A stretch of DNA of 64,000 nucleotides from UBA8079 sp049601915 (GCA_049601915.1 JBMYRB010000001.1:124001-188000), one strand, 5' to 3'; counted from the stretch's first letter, positions 33,807-43,072 are shown. Translations and numbers: made by a program. Notes: a model not told the origin generated them from the sequence alone.

Positions 33807-34700
33807 TCAAGCGGGTTGCAGGACCGGCAGTATCTTGTCCGATATGCCAATCTGTACGGGAAGCTTGCACACGATGTCCCCGTCGCCCTGGACCGGCTCG
33901 TCGGAATCGCATCCGGGGCCCTGCTCGACCGTGAGCGCCTGGGCTTGCACGACGTCGAAATCGTCAAACCGCGACAACCGGCCACTCAGCATGCCCCAAA
34001 GATAGCGCAACGCATTCCAGCGACCCGTACGCCGGAAAAGACACACCTGCAGATCCGCGCTCTCCAGCGATGCGTCGGGGGCGAGCACGAATGGCCCGCC
34101 ATAGTAACGGCCGTTCGCAATGACGACCGACGATGCCAGCTCCAGGTGCCCATCGATCAGCACCCGGTAGGTCCGCGGCTTGTACTCGACAAGTTCGACC
34201 AATGATCGCAGCACGTAGGCGAGCTTGCCGAACCGGCGCTTGATCCGGAGGTTTACATTCGCAACCACATGGGCATCGAAACCGATACCCGACATCATCA
34301 CGAAATGCCGCCCATTCGCGTGGCCCAAAGAAATAGGGCGTCTGTTTCCCGCCAGTATCGTGTCCGCGACCGTGTCCGGCGACATGGGATTTATGCCCAG
34401 TTCACGGGCCAGTACATTCGCCGTGCCCAGCGGCACGATCCCGAGCGTGCAATCATCGTCACGGTCGCGCAACCCGTTTACGATCTCGTTTATCGTCCCA
34501 TCACCGCCCGCTGCAATGACGACATCGCAGTCCGTCGACCGGCGTGCAATTCTGTCGGCGTCGCGCGGACCGGCTGTCTCGCAAACAATGACCGACATGC
34601 CGTGCGAGGTCATATGTGCCAGTGCCGCCCGCAAACGCTTGCTCCGCCGGGGACCCGCCATCGGGTTGAAGATCAACAGACTGTCGCCCACCGCATGCAT
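33807..34700 (-). CDS. Diacylglycerol/sphingosine kinase-like lipid kinase (YegS/BmrU family)
   Basis: A 297-residue protein. The DAGK catalytic motif is GGDGTINEIVNGL near residue 62, after IFNPMAGPRRSKRL at the N-terminus. GTANVLARELGI and the Gly-rich C-terminal beta-sandwich segment NGRYYGGPFVLAPDASLESADLQV are also family signatures. The start could be ATG 34700 or, better placed relative to AGAAGGA, GTG 34691. It diverges from the damaged phosphoesterase-glycosyltransferase pair across an AT-rich spacer. A role in membrane lipid phosphorylation is inferred. Confidence 0.9.
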   Translation of the reverse strand: MHAVGDSLLIFNPMAGPRRSKRLRAALAHMTSHGMSVIVCETAGPRDADRIARRSTDCDVVIAAGGDGTINEIVNGLRDRDDDCTLGIVPLGTANVLARELGINPMSPDTVADTILAGNRRPISLGHANGRHFVMMSGIGFDAHVVANVNLRIKRRFGKLAYVLRSLVELVEYKPRTYRVLIDGHLELASSVVIANGRYYGGPFVLAPDASLESADLQVCLFRRTGRWNALRYLWGMLSGRLSRFDDFDVVQAQALTVEQGPGCDSDEPVQGDGDIVCKLPVQIGISDKILPVLQPA

Positions 34701-34753
34701 CCTTCTGCAGGCCTTCCCACAAGAGGCCAACAAGACAGGTTTATGTTATAGCC

Positions 34754-34773
34754 ATATTGCGGTGATATTGCGG
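34754..34773 (+). repeat. Two direct repeats ATATTGCGG, 11 bases apart
   Basis: ATATTGCGG occurs at 34754-34762 and 34765-34773 in the AT-rich divergent spacer between the lipid kinase and the phosphoesterase. The 11-base period equals about one helical turn, so this may be a pair of half-sites for a regulator. No known box is recognised. Confidence 0.4.
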
Positions 34774-34873
34774 AAATATTTCTGTATGTATCTGTTTTTA
34801 ATCGATATTTATCGTCGCAATTACGCCTGCACCATACATGTAGGGGGGAGTTTGATGAACGATCGAGCGCTCC

Positions 34874-35530
34874 ATGAGCGGCGAAATCCTGGCCCACCGC
34901 TACAGGACAATCTGGATTTCCGATATCCATCTGGGCACGCGCGGCTGCAAGGCAGATCACCTGCTCGACTTCCTCCGGCACACCGAATCCGAACATCTGT
35001 ATCTGGTCGGCGACATCGTCGATGGCTGGCGGCTGAAGAAATCCTGGTACTGCCCGCAACCCTATGATGACGTCGTACAGAAGCTCCTGCGCAAAGCGCG
35101 CAAGGGTACCAGGGAGGTTTTCGTGCCCGCCAACCATGACGAGGTCCTGCGCGACTACACCGGCCTGGTGTTCGGGGACTGGGCCTACAACACGGTCCAG
35201 AGCATCAACTACTGGATGAACCAGATCCGGCGTATCCTCGGGTTTCGCTACTGGTCCCTCTCGACTTTCCTGAAATACCGGGTCAAGAACGCGGTCCAGT
35301 TCGTCAGCCGCTTCGAGGAAGTAGTGGCGGTGGAAGCGCGCAAGCGCGGCGCGGACGGTGTCGTCTGTGGCCATATTCATCATGCGGAAATGCGCGAGAT
35401 GAACGGCGTTCTCTATTGCAACGACGGCGACTGGGTCTAGAGCTGCACCGCCCTTGTCGAGCATCGTAACGGTCAGCTCGAGATCGTAAACTGGGCCAAT
35501 ATCCGCCAGCTGTCCCTGGCGCTTCGCTGA
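34874..35530 (+). pseudogene. Metallophosphoesterase (UDP-diacylglucosamine diphosphatase-like), degraded
   Basis: Calcineurin-like phosphoesterase recognised by WISDIHLGTRGCKADHLLDF, YLVGDIVDGWRLKKSW, RKARKGTREVFVPANHDE, FRYWSLSTFLKYRVKNAVQF and GVVCGHIHHAEMREM. Three lesions are visible. About 40 residues are missing in frame between LVFG and DWAY, and this is where relatives carry the metal-binding HGDxFD motif. A TAG at 35438-35440 interrupts the usual DWVESCTALVEH, giving DWV-stop-SCTALVEH, with the frame then open to a TGA at 35528. The only good ribosome-binding site (GGGGGAG, near 34845) serves an ATG at 34855 that is one base out of frame. Relatives normally have GNHD where this has ANHD. 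Probably non-functional. Confidence 0.82.
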
Positions 35531-35533
35531 TCC

Positions 35534-36511
35534 ATGCGGATTGTACTCGCGACCGAGGCCAGTCATGACGTGCAGACGATCACGCCGGAGCAATTCCGCA
35601 CCATCCCCTGCCCGACTTGTCCCGAGATCAGGCTCGCTCTGGGTGCCGGCCCGAAAATTCGCAAGTTGATCACGGCATTTGAGCCCGACGCCGTCCATAT
35701 CGCGACCGAGGGCCCGATCGGTCAGGCCGCCGCACGGCTATGCCTAAACCAGGGCTGGCCCTTCACCACGTCCTTCCACACCAAGTTTCCCGAATATATT
35801 CACGCCCGCACGCGGCTTCCCGTCGCCTGGTCCTATGCGTGTCTGCGACGCTTCCACCACCACGCCCACAAGGTCATGATCGCGACGGCAACTATCGACC
35901 GGGAGCTGCGTGGATGGGGCTTCGACAACACCGCGCGCTGGACACGCGGTGTTGACACCGAACTCTTCCGCCGCCGACCCCATGACGAATGGCCGGTCGC
36001 CATCCGCGATCTTCACCGGCCGTTGCAGCTCTATACCGGCCGGGTCGCCGTCGAGAAGAACATCTCGGCGTTCCTCGAGCTCGAGACGGACGGCACCAAG
36101 GTCGTTGTCGGTGACGGCCCCCAGCGCCGCAATCTCGAAACCCGTTTCCCCAACGTCGTCTTCGTCGGCGAACAGCATGGCGAAGCCCTGGCCCGGCATT
36201 TCGCCGCGGCCGATGTTTTCGTATTTCCCAGCCGCACCGACACCTTCGGCCTGGTCTTGCTCGAAGCGCTTGCATACGGGGTTCCCGTGGCGGCTTATCC
36301 CGTCCTTGGCCCCCTCGATGTCGTTGGCCTGAATGGTCCGGGCTGCCTCGCCGACGACCTCGCACACGCAGTCACGCACGCCACCGAGCGTGGTTCGCCC
36401 GAGCCCTGTCGGACCCACGACCTCGGTTATTCATGGAAGAATTGCGTCGAGCTGTTCGTGTCCCATCTGGCCCGCATCGGGGAAGTTCCCGAACAGACGC
36501 CAACCGGGTAG
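35534..36511 (+). pseudogene. GT4 family glycosyltransferase with an N-terminal internal deletion
   Basis: A 325-residue product. From about residue 14 on it matches the alphaproteobacterial GT4 protein usually encoded next to this phosphoesterase: PCPTCPEIRLAL, HIATEGPIGQAAARLC, FTTSFHTKFPEYIHART, YTGRVAVEKNISAFLEL, GTKVVVGDGPQ and VFPSRTDTFGLVLLEALAYG. The start MRIVLATEASHDVQTITPEQF is shorter by roughly 25 residues than relatives. They have a WxPQVNGVVRTL segment there that contributes to the first Rossmann unit and acceptor site. The reading frame is otherwise intact. It may be inactive, or a shortened active form cannot be excluded. The start lies 3 bases after the phosphoesterase remnant. 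Confidence 0.75.
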
Positions 36512-36534
36512 CCGCGCCCCGCAAACGGCTTTGC

Positions 36535-37080
36535 CTAGACGCGCAGCGGCGCGGGCTCGTCGGCCGGCGGGTCCACCTCGAAGGCGTTCGCCATGCAACA
36601 GGTCATAACGAACTGGCCCGAGGCCGCGACCAGCCCGATCAGGTCGGTCTCGCCCATAACGCCTTCGGCCGCCGCGTAGGAGCCGTCGCTGAGCTTGTTC
36701 GATTCCATCAACTCGCGCGCGACCTCGTAACAGATCCGCTCGCGATCATCCGCCAGGTCGGGCGTCTCGCGGTTGTTGATCGCATCGACGATCTCGCGCT
36801 CGATACCGGTCGCCAGCGCATTGCGTGACTGGGCAAACCACGGATACCGCGCGTTCCAGTGCCGCGCGACGACCATGAACACGATCAGCCGTTCGCGCTC
36901 CGTAAGCGGGCCCGCGCCGAGGGTATCGCGCATATCCTGCGCCACCTGGAAAAGATCGGGGATGCGGATATAAGCATAGAACGGCCCGCCGACAGGACCG
37001 CCGCTTTCCTTGGCCGCGTCATGAACCTTCGCCTGGTCGGTGTCCATGTCCGCCCGGTCGATAATCTTGATACGCGTCAT
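36535..37080 (-). CDS. Carboxymuconolactone decarboxylase family protein
   Basis: A 181-residue all-helical protein. The segments GPFYAYIRIPDLFQVAQDM, LTERERLIVFMVVARHWNARYPWFAQS and DLIGLVAASGQFVMTCCMANAF fit the CMD/AhpD-like family. The CxxC-His redox motif of AhpD is absent; only an isolated CC is seen near the C-terminus. So a peroxidase role is unlikely, and the substrate is unknown. It converges on the glycosyltransferase remnant and is 33 bases from the methyltransferase gene on the same strand. Confidence 0.85.
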   Translation of the reverse strand: MTRIKIIDRADMDTDQAKVHDAAKESGGPVGGPFYAYIRIPDLFQVAQDMRDTLGAGPLTERERLIVFMVVARHWNARYPWFAQSRNALATGIEREIVDAINNRETPDLADDRERICYEVARELMESNKLSDGSYAAAEGVMGETDLIGLVAASGQFVMTCCMANAFEVDPPADEPAPLRV

Positions 37081-37113
37081 GTCAGCGTCTCCTCGTCGAA
37101 GTTGCGGCGCGAC

Positions 37114-37950
37114 TCAGCCGTCCTTGCGCACCACCATCCACATATTGTCACTCAGCGGGAACCTGTCGAAGAACCCGAACCCGACCGCGGAGAAGCCCGC
37201 ATCCTGAACCATCGCGCGCAGGCTCGCCGGCGTGAAATGATTCACATGGCCGGGGAACCGGAAACCGCACCAGCGCGACCCCATGACCCGTCGATTGATG
37301 CTCGAGAAGTTCGGGACCTTGATGATCGCCACACCCCCCGGTTTGAGCACGCGCACGGCATGGGACAACAGCTCGACCGGTTTGTGTTCATGTTCGAGGA
37401 AGGAGCGCATAAGGACACCGCTCGCGGTTCCCGCCTCGTAACTCGCCAGGCCCTCGACGGCCGGCAGGTTGGTAATGGTGCCGCCTCGGGTCGCCAAGAG
37501 CGCCTGCGCCTCCTCGGCCAACCCCTTGGATATCTCGATCCCGCTGGTCTGGTAGTGCTCGGGCAGGCTCAGCAGCCGGTCCGCATTGCCGCAGCCGACG
37601 TCGATTACCAGGCCCGGCGGCACCCATTTGTTGATTCGCTTGATCAGTTTGTCGGGCTTGCGCACGGCCCAGCGGTAGAATTTGCGCCAGGCGCGCGAGA
37701 TTCCGTAGGCCAAGGGATATTCTTTGCGCATCCGAACCTTGCGGTCGCCATGGTTTTTCTCCCAGGCGAAGGCCACCTTGAAATCCGCATAATCCGGAGG
37801 ATTCTCAAGATAAATGAACCCGCAGGCGCCACATTTTCGGAGCTTCCAGTCCTGCCAGGAATAGTCGAGCGCAGGCCGGCTCGAATTGTCCGTTTCGCAA
37901 TTCGGGCAATTCCTGTGTAGAAGTTCGCCAAGATTCTCGGCTGCCAACAT
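37114..37950 (-). CDS. Class I SAM-dependent methyltransferase with N-terminal zinc ribbon
   Basis: A 278-residue protein. Two CxxC pairs (NCPNCETDNS and KCGACGFIYLENPPD) form a probable zinc ribbon ahead of the methyltransferase domain. The SAM-binding motif I is LVIDVGCGNADRLL, and the acidic end of strand 2 is TSGIEISKG. LMRSFLEHEHKPVELL and VIIKVPNFSSINRRVMGSRWCGFRFPGHVNHFTP look like enzymes of surface-polysaccharide or lipid clusters. The substrate is unknown. It diverges from msbA over about 180 bases. Confidence 0.87.
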   Translation of the reverse strand: MLAAENLGELLHRNCPNCETDNSSRPALDYSWQDWKLRKCGACGFIYLENPPDYADFKVAFAWEKNHGDRKVRMRKEYPLAYGISRAWRKFYRWAVRKPDKLIKRINKWVPPGLVIDVGCGNADRLLSLPEHYQTSGIEISKGLAEEAQALLATRGGTITNLPAVEGLASYEAGTASGVLMRSFLEHEHKPVELLSHAVRVLKPGGVAIIKVPNFSSINRRVMGSRWCGFRFPGHVNHFTPASLRAMVQDAGFSAVGFGFFDRFPLSDNMWMVVRKDG

Positions 37951-38131
37951 GTATCCCTCGCAGATCGCACCGTTCGCAATCAGGCTAGCTTTACCACCGC
38001 AGCAGGAATCGCAACAGACTTGTCTGGCATTGGCCGAAGCACGGCGAATTGAGCCATGTTAGGCTTGCATCGACGACGGCGCATATGGCCCGATTCGACA
38101 GGTGATCAACGGAGGCGGCAGTAACCGCAAC

Positions 38132-39961
38132 ATGCAGGATTCCGAACAGAATCCCCGGACCGACACCACAGGCCAGCTGATTGGCCGGATGTGGCGCGAC
38201 TGGATGAGCGCCTACAAGGCCCGGGTCGCCATGGCCGTGGCGCTGATGATCGTCGTGGCCGGCGCATCTGCCGCCTACCCCAAGCTGATCGAGACGTCGG
38301 TCGATATGCTCGAAGCCAAGAATGCGAACGTGGTCTGGCTGATGCCGCTGGCGATCATTCTGGTGACCTTCACGAAGGGTCTGGCCTCCTACGGCCAGAG
38401 TGTCCTCAGCCAATCGGTCGCCCTGCGAGTCATCAACGCGATCCAGAAGGCGATGTTCTCCCACCTGATGGACGCCGATCTGCAGGCCCATCACGAAACA
38501 TCGACGGGCAAACTCATCTCGCGCTTCACCAACGACGTGAACCTCATGCGCGACGCCCTGTCGCGAACGCTGACGGCCATGGCGCGCGACTTCGTCACCG
38601 CCGCGGCGCTGATCGGCATGATGTTTTATCTCGACTGGCTGCTGGCGATCATCGTCATCGTGACCTTCCCGCTGGCCGGGCGGCCGATCATCCGAATCGG
38701 TCGGCGCCTGCGCCGCGCTTCCAACAACGCCCAGACCGGTATGGGCGATCTGACGTCCAATCTGGAGCAGGCCTTCTCGGGCATTCGCTTGATCAAGTCC
38801 TATCGGATGGAGGATTACGAACGCGGCCGCGCCAACGACCTCTTCGATCGGATTTATCATCTGGTCATGAAAACGGTGAAGGGCCGGGCACGGACCTATC
38901 CGATCCTCGAGACCCTGGGCGGCGCCTCCGTCGCCGCCGTTCTGGCCTATGGCGGCTGGCGAATTCTGTCCGGCACGGGAACGCTGGGTGAGTTTGTGGG
39001 CTTCCTCGCGGCCGTTATTCTCGCCTACCAGCCAATCCGCAGCCTGGGCAATTTGAACGCCGCCTTGCAAGAGGGGTTGGCGGCCGTCCAGCGCAGTTTC
39101 GATCTGCTCGACACCCCTGCCCGTATCTTCGATGCCCGCGATGCACAGGATCTGACCATGCGCGGCGGCAATGTCACCTTCGACAAGGTGACCTTCGCCT
39201 ATACACCGGACAAACCCGCCCTTAGAGAGGTCGATCTGAGCATCTCGGCCGGCCAGACCGTGGCGTTGGTCGGCCCCAGCGGCGCGGGCAAGTCCACGGT
39301 TATGAACCTGCTGCTCCGATTCCATGACATCGATTCCGGCAGCGTCGCCGTCGACGGGCAGGATGTCCGAAACCTAACCATGTCCAGCCTGCGCGACAAC
39401 ATTGCGCTCGTCAGCCAGGACATCACACTGTTCAACGATTCCGTCGCCGCCAATATCCGCTTCGGCAGGCCCGACGCCACGGACGGCGAGGTCATTGCCG
39501 CGGCGCGCAATGCTTCCGCCCATGAGTTCGTCTCGGCGTTGCCAGACGGGTACGAAACTCTTGTCGGGGATCGCGGATCGTCCCTGTCCGGCGGCGAACG
39601 CCAGCGCGTGGCCATCGCCCGCGCGATGCTCAAGAACGCCCCCATCCTCCTGCTCGACGAAGCAACAAGCGCGCTGGATGCGGAATCCGAGCAACAGGTG
39701 CAAATCGCACTTGAGCGACTAACGGCCGACCGCACCACGCTCGTCATCGCCCACCGCCTGGCGACGGTCATGAACGCCGACCAGATTCTGGTGATGGATG
39801 ACGGCCGGGTCGTCGAGACCGGCACCCATGGCGAACTCCAGGCGCGCGACGGCCTGTATGCGCGGTTGAGCCGCCTGCAATTCCGTGACGCCGGGCCGTC
39901 TGACAGCCCGCCCGCGCCCGAAGACGGCAGCGCGCTGGACGCCGAACGCGCACACGGATGA
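38132..39961 (+). CDS. msbA: Lipid A export ABC transporter MsbA-like (permease-ATPase fusion)
   Basis: About 609 residues from the ATG at 38132; a GTG at 38102 is an alternative. Six TM helices (about 26-310) are fused to an ATPase. The Walker A is GPSGAGKSTV, the Q-loop LVSQDITLF, the signature LSGGERQR, Walker B ILLLDEATSALD and the switch His in VIAHRLATVM. Flipping of core lipid A across the inner membrane is inferred from the direct downstream waaA and lpxK. The stop overlaps waaA in ATGA. GGAGG at about 38110 is 16 bases from the chosen start, longer than ideal. Confidence 0.93.
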   Translation: MQDSEQNPRTDTTGQLIGRMWRDWMSAYKARVAMAVALMIVVAGASAAYPKLIETSVDMLEAKNANVVWLMPLAIILVTFTKGLASYGQSVLSQSVALRVINAIQKAMFSHLMDADLQAHHETSTGKLISRFTNDVNLMRDALSRTLTAMARDFVTAAALIGMMFYLDWLLAIIVIVTFPLAGRPIIRIGRRLRRASNNAQTGMGDLTSNLEQAFSGIRLIKSYRMEDYERGRANDLFDRIYHLVMKTVKGRARTYPILETLGGASVAAVLAYGGWRILSGTGTLGEFVGFLAAVILAYQPIRSLGNLNAALQEGLAAVQRSFDLLDTPARIFDARDAQDLTMRGGNVTFDKVTFAYTPDKPALREVDLSISAGQTVALVGPSGAGKSTVMNLLLRFHDIDSGSVAVDGQDVRNLTMSSLRDNIALVSQDITLFNDSVAANIRFGRPDATDGEVIAAARNASAHEFVSALPDGYETLVGDRGSSLSGGERQRVAIARAMLKNAPILLLDEATSALDAESEQQVQIALERLTADRTTLVIAHRLATVMNADQILVMDDGRVVETGTHGELQARDGLYARLSRLQFRDAGPSDSPPAPEDGSALDAERAHG

Positions 39962-41277
39962 CCGGGGACGACCGGCCCCGGTACAAGGGCATATCCACGC
40001 TTGCCACAAGCCTGTATCGCGGTGTCACCACCGCGGGGCTTCCGCTGGTCGAACTCCTCCTCCAGCGCCGCCTGATGCGCGGCAAGGAAGAGGCCCCGCG
40101 TATCGACGAACGCCGGGGGATTCCTTCGATTCAGCGCCCGTCCGGCCCCGTCGTGTGGATTCACGCCGCAAGCATCGGCGAGGCGCAGTCGGTCCTGGTG
40201 CTCGTCGAGCGAATTTTGCAGATCGCACCGGAACTCAATCTCCTGATGACTACGGGCACCGTGACGTCGGCCCGCATGATGGGCGACCGGCTGCCGCCGC
40301 GCGCAATCCATCAATATGTGCCCGTCGATCGGGCCGCATGGGTGCGTCGGTTCCTCGAATATTGGCGGCCCGACGCTGCGCTTTGGGTTGAGTCCGAACT
40401 ATGGCCCAACCTGCTGCTTGAATCTCGACGCGCGGGCATCCCCATGGCGCTGGTCAACGCACGCATGTCCGAGAGCTCACATGCCAGCTGGGCGCGTGCA
40501 CCCAAAGTCGCGCGCGAACTTTTGTCGTGCTTCGGTACGATACTGGCGCAGGATCAGGAGATCGCCGCGCGGTTGGAGTCACTGGGGGCACGAAACGTCT
40601 CTGTGACCGGCAATCTGAAACTGGCGGCGGCCCCCTTGCCGGCAACCGCCGCGGCGCTGATCGAACTACAGGACGCGATCGGCGGTCGCCCGGCCTGGGT
40701 GGCGGCCAGCACCCACCGCGGCGAAGAGGATATTGTCGGCGCGGTGCATCGGGGCCTCGTAAGTCATCATCCCGATCTCCTGACCTTGCTCGCGCCGCGC
40801 CATCCCCAGCGGGGTGACGAGGTCGAGCAGGCATTAACCCAGTCCGGCTTGTCCGTCGCGCGCTGGTCGCGCGGCGAGGCAATCACACCCGAAACCAATA
40901 TCTACCTGGCCGACGGCACCGGACTCCTCGGACAGCTCTACCGTGTCGCACCCATTGCCTTCATCGGCGGGTCGCTTATTGCCCATGGTGGACAGAACAT
41001 GCTGGAAGCCGCGCAATTGCGCAGCGCGGTTCTCTATGGCCCGCATATTGATAATTTCCGTTCGATCGCGAGCGAGCTACGGGACGCCGGGGCGAGCCTG
41101 GAGGTCGCCGACGGTGACGCGCTGCAACAGGCCGTCGGGGAGTTGCTGGTATCGCCTGCACGCGCAGACGCGATGGCGGATGCGGCGGTGGGTGCGGCGG
41201 GTCGCAAACAGGAGGTCATCGATCTGGTGATGCGCCGCTTGCAACCGTTGATCGCAAATGCCATTTCGAGCGCGTGA
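39958..41277 (+). CDS. waaA: 3-deoxy-D-manno-octulosonic acid (Kdo) transferase
   Basis: A 439-residue inner-membrane-associated GT30 enzyme that adds Kdo to the lipid IV-A precursor. Signatures are GKEEAPRIDERRGIP, VWIHAASIGEAQSVL, LLMTTGTVTSARMM, YVPVDRAAWVRRFLEYWRPDAALWVESELWPNLL and PIAFIGGSLIAHGGQNMLEAA. Overlaps msbA at its start and lpxK at its end, so the three genes are almost certainly one operon. Confidence 0.96.
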   Translation: MTGDDRPRYKGISTLATSLYRGVTTAGLPLVELLLQRRLMRGKEEAPRIDERRGIPSIQRPSGPVVWIHAASIGEAQSVLVLVERILQIAPELNLLMTTGTVTSARMMGDRLPPRAIHQYVPVDRAAWVRRFLEYWRPDAALWVESELWPNLLLESRRAGIPMALVNARMSESSHASWARAPKVARELLSCFGTILAQDQEIAARLESLGARNVSVTGNLKLAAAPLPATAAALIELQDAIGGRPAWVAASTHRGEEDIVGAVHRGLVSHHPDLLTLLAPRHPQRGDEVEQALTQSGLSVARWSRGEAITPETNIYLADGTGLLGQLYRVAPIAFIGGSLIAHGGQNMLEAAQLRSAVLYGPHIDNFRSIASELRDAGASLEVADGDALQQAVGELLVSPARADAMADAAVGAAGRKQEVIDLVMRRLQPLIANAISSA

Positions 41278-42257
41278 TGAAAGCGCCTGAATTCTGGTCC
41301 CAACCGAATGCACCGCTGGGCAAGCTGCTCAGCCCGCTAGGTTATGCCTATCGGCTGGCCGGCGCACTCAACAGATCCCGCACCAGGCCCGCGCGGGTCG
41401 ATGCCACCGTTATTTGTGTCGGCAATCTGGTTGCCGGCGGCGCCGGCAAGACACCGGTGGCCATGAGTATCGCCGAAACCCTGAAGCATGAGGGCCTGGT
41501 GTTCCTGACACGGGGTTATGGCGGCCGCCTGGCCGGTCCTGTACGCGTCTCCCCCCAGTCCCACACATCGGCCGACGTCGGCGACGAGGCATTGTTACTG
41601 GCGCGCACCGCACCCACATGGGTCGCCCGCGACCGGGTAGCCGGCGCCATCGCCGCGATCAAGGACGGGGCACAACTGATCGTGATGGATGACGGCTATC
41701 AGAACCCCTCCCTGGCCAAGGACATCGGAATCGTCGTGGTCGACGGTGAGATAGGCTTCGGCAACGGCCGGATCATACCTGCCGGGCCGCTCCGCGAACC
41801 CTCGGTGCAGGGATTGGCGCGCGCCGACGCGATGGTCATCGTCGGCGACGATCACACCGGAACTGCAAAAAAGAAAACGCGGGCCTCGTTGCCCGTTCTC
41901 TCCGGGCGCATTCTGGCCGCCGTCGACCAGGCGGATTGGTCCGGACGCCGTGTCGTCGCATTCGCCGGGATTGGTAGGCCAGAAAAGTTCTTCGACACAC
42001 TCGACACGATCGGCTGCGAGGTCGTCGCATCACACGTCTTCGCAGATCACCACGCATACTCACACGGCGAGATCGCGCGAATCTGCGCCGAAGCTGACGC
42101 GGGTGACGCGACACCGATCACCACGGAAAAGGATGCCGTGCGGCTACCTTCCATTCTTAAAGACAGGATTGAGGCCCTACCGGTGAAATTCGTCTGGGAC
42201 GACCCCGCTGCATTGGAAGATTTCCTTACCAAGAAGATCGATGCAGAAACCCGTTAG
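41274..42257 (+). CDS. lpxK: Tetraacyldisaccharide 4'-kinase
   Basis: Phosphorylates the 4' position of the lipid A disaccharide. 327 residues. The P-loop is CVGNLVAGGAGKTPVAM. LTRGYGGRLAGPVRVSP, VGDEALLLARTAPTWVARDRVAGA and LIVMDDGYQNPSLAKDI are strong family signatures. GTG 41274 and ATG 41277 are both possible starts, each coupled to the waaA stop. Its TAG stop overlaps by 4 bases with the stop of the convergent M23 peptidase. Confidence 0.96.
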   Translation: MMKAPEFWSQPNAPLGKLLSPLGYAYRLAGALNRSRTRPARVDATVICVGNLVAGGAGKTPVAMSIAETLKHEGLVFLTRGYGGRLAGPVRVSPQSHTSADVGDEALLLARTAPTWVARDRVAGAIAAIKDGAQLIVMDDGYQNPSLAKDIGIVVVDGEIGFGNGRIIPAGPLREPSVQGLARADAMVIVGDDHTGTAKKKTRASLPVLSGRILAAVDQADWSGRRVVAFAGIGRPEKFFDTLDTIGCEVVASHVFADHHAYSHGEIARICAEADAGDATPITTEKDAVRLPSILKDRIEALPVKFVWDDPAALEDFLTKKIDAETR

Positions 42258-43072
42258 CGGGCCGCCGGCATCGGACCGGCGATTAGCTCGGGGTCCAGGC
42301 GCACATCGAACCAGTTGATCCGCCAATCGAGATGCGGCCCCGTCGAGCGCCCGGTGGACCCCACGGTCCCGACCTGCAGCCCCGTTGCGACCTGTTGCCC
42401 GTTTTCGACGTCGACGCGTTCCAGATGAGAATAGATTGACGTCAGCCCATGGCCGTGGTCCACCGCGACCGTGCCGCCGGTGTAGAACAGATCGGATTCC
42501 GCCAGCACCACCACGCCGGGCGCCGACGCCAGAACGGGCGTCCCACGCGGCGCCGCGATATCGATTCCCAGATGGGCGCGCCGCGGCTTCCCGTTGAGAA
42601 TTCGCTGATTGCCATAGCGGCCGCTGATCCGACCGGTGACCGGCCAGGCGAACCCGGCCTCGAAGAACGGGTGCTCGCTATCGCCCGCCCGTGCGGCAGA
42701 AATCAGTCGCCCCTCGCGGCGAATTCTCTCCAGATCATTCGTGTTGGGCAACACCTTGCGGGGCGGCAACCCGTCGATCCGCTCGATATCGTAGTCCCGA
42801 AACTGCACCGGCAGGCTTCGTGTCTCGCGACGCCCATCGCGGTAGGTGGAAACCAGCGCAAAAGATTCCTTGCGATCCCGGTCGATCCCGAACACGAACC
42901 GGCCCGTCGACGGATCGACACGCAGCGATTTGCCGTCAAGCGTGATTGTCGCACCGGGCTCCACGCTCCCGATAATCAGCGCGCCTTGCTTGAAAGTCTC
43001 CGGCAAATCGAGTGCCGCCGAAGAGCCATGTGACGCGACCAACATGATCAGCGCCATAACCCACAGCCTCAA
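42254..43072 (-). CDS. M23 family peptidase (LytM domain), secreted
   Basis: A 272-residue periplasmic protein with a signal peptide (about 1-20, ending SSAALD). It then has a PEGA-like beta domain (SVEPGATITLDGKSLRVDP) and the LytM domain. The zinc residues are visible in HLGIDIAAPRGTP and DHGHGLTSIYSHLERV, with GTVGSTGRSTGPHLDWRIN for the final His. Such enzymes cut peptidoglycan cross-links, or activate amidases if degenerate. All metal ligands appear present here. It overlaps xseA by 4 bases. Confidence 0.93.
   Translation of the reverse strand: MRLWVMALIMLVASHGSSAALDLPETFKQGALIIGSVEPGATITLDGKSLRVDPSTGRFVFGIDRDRKESFALVSTYRDGRRETRSLPVQFRDYDIERIDGLPPRKVLPNTNDLERIRREGRLISAARAGDSEHPFFEAGFAWPVTGRISGRYGNQRILNGKPRRAHLGIDIAAPRGTPVLASAPGVVVLAESDLFYTGGTVAVDHGHGLTSIYSHLERVDVENGQQVATGLQVGTVGSTGRSTGPHLDWRINWFDVRLDPELIAGPMPAAR

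Noticed and set aside
34855..35067. Reading frame from ATG 34855 with the strong ribosome-binding site
   Set aside because: Its product is Arg/Pro-rich shadow sequence of the phosphoesterase frame; kept only as evidence for a start-region lesion.
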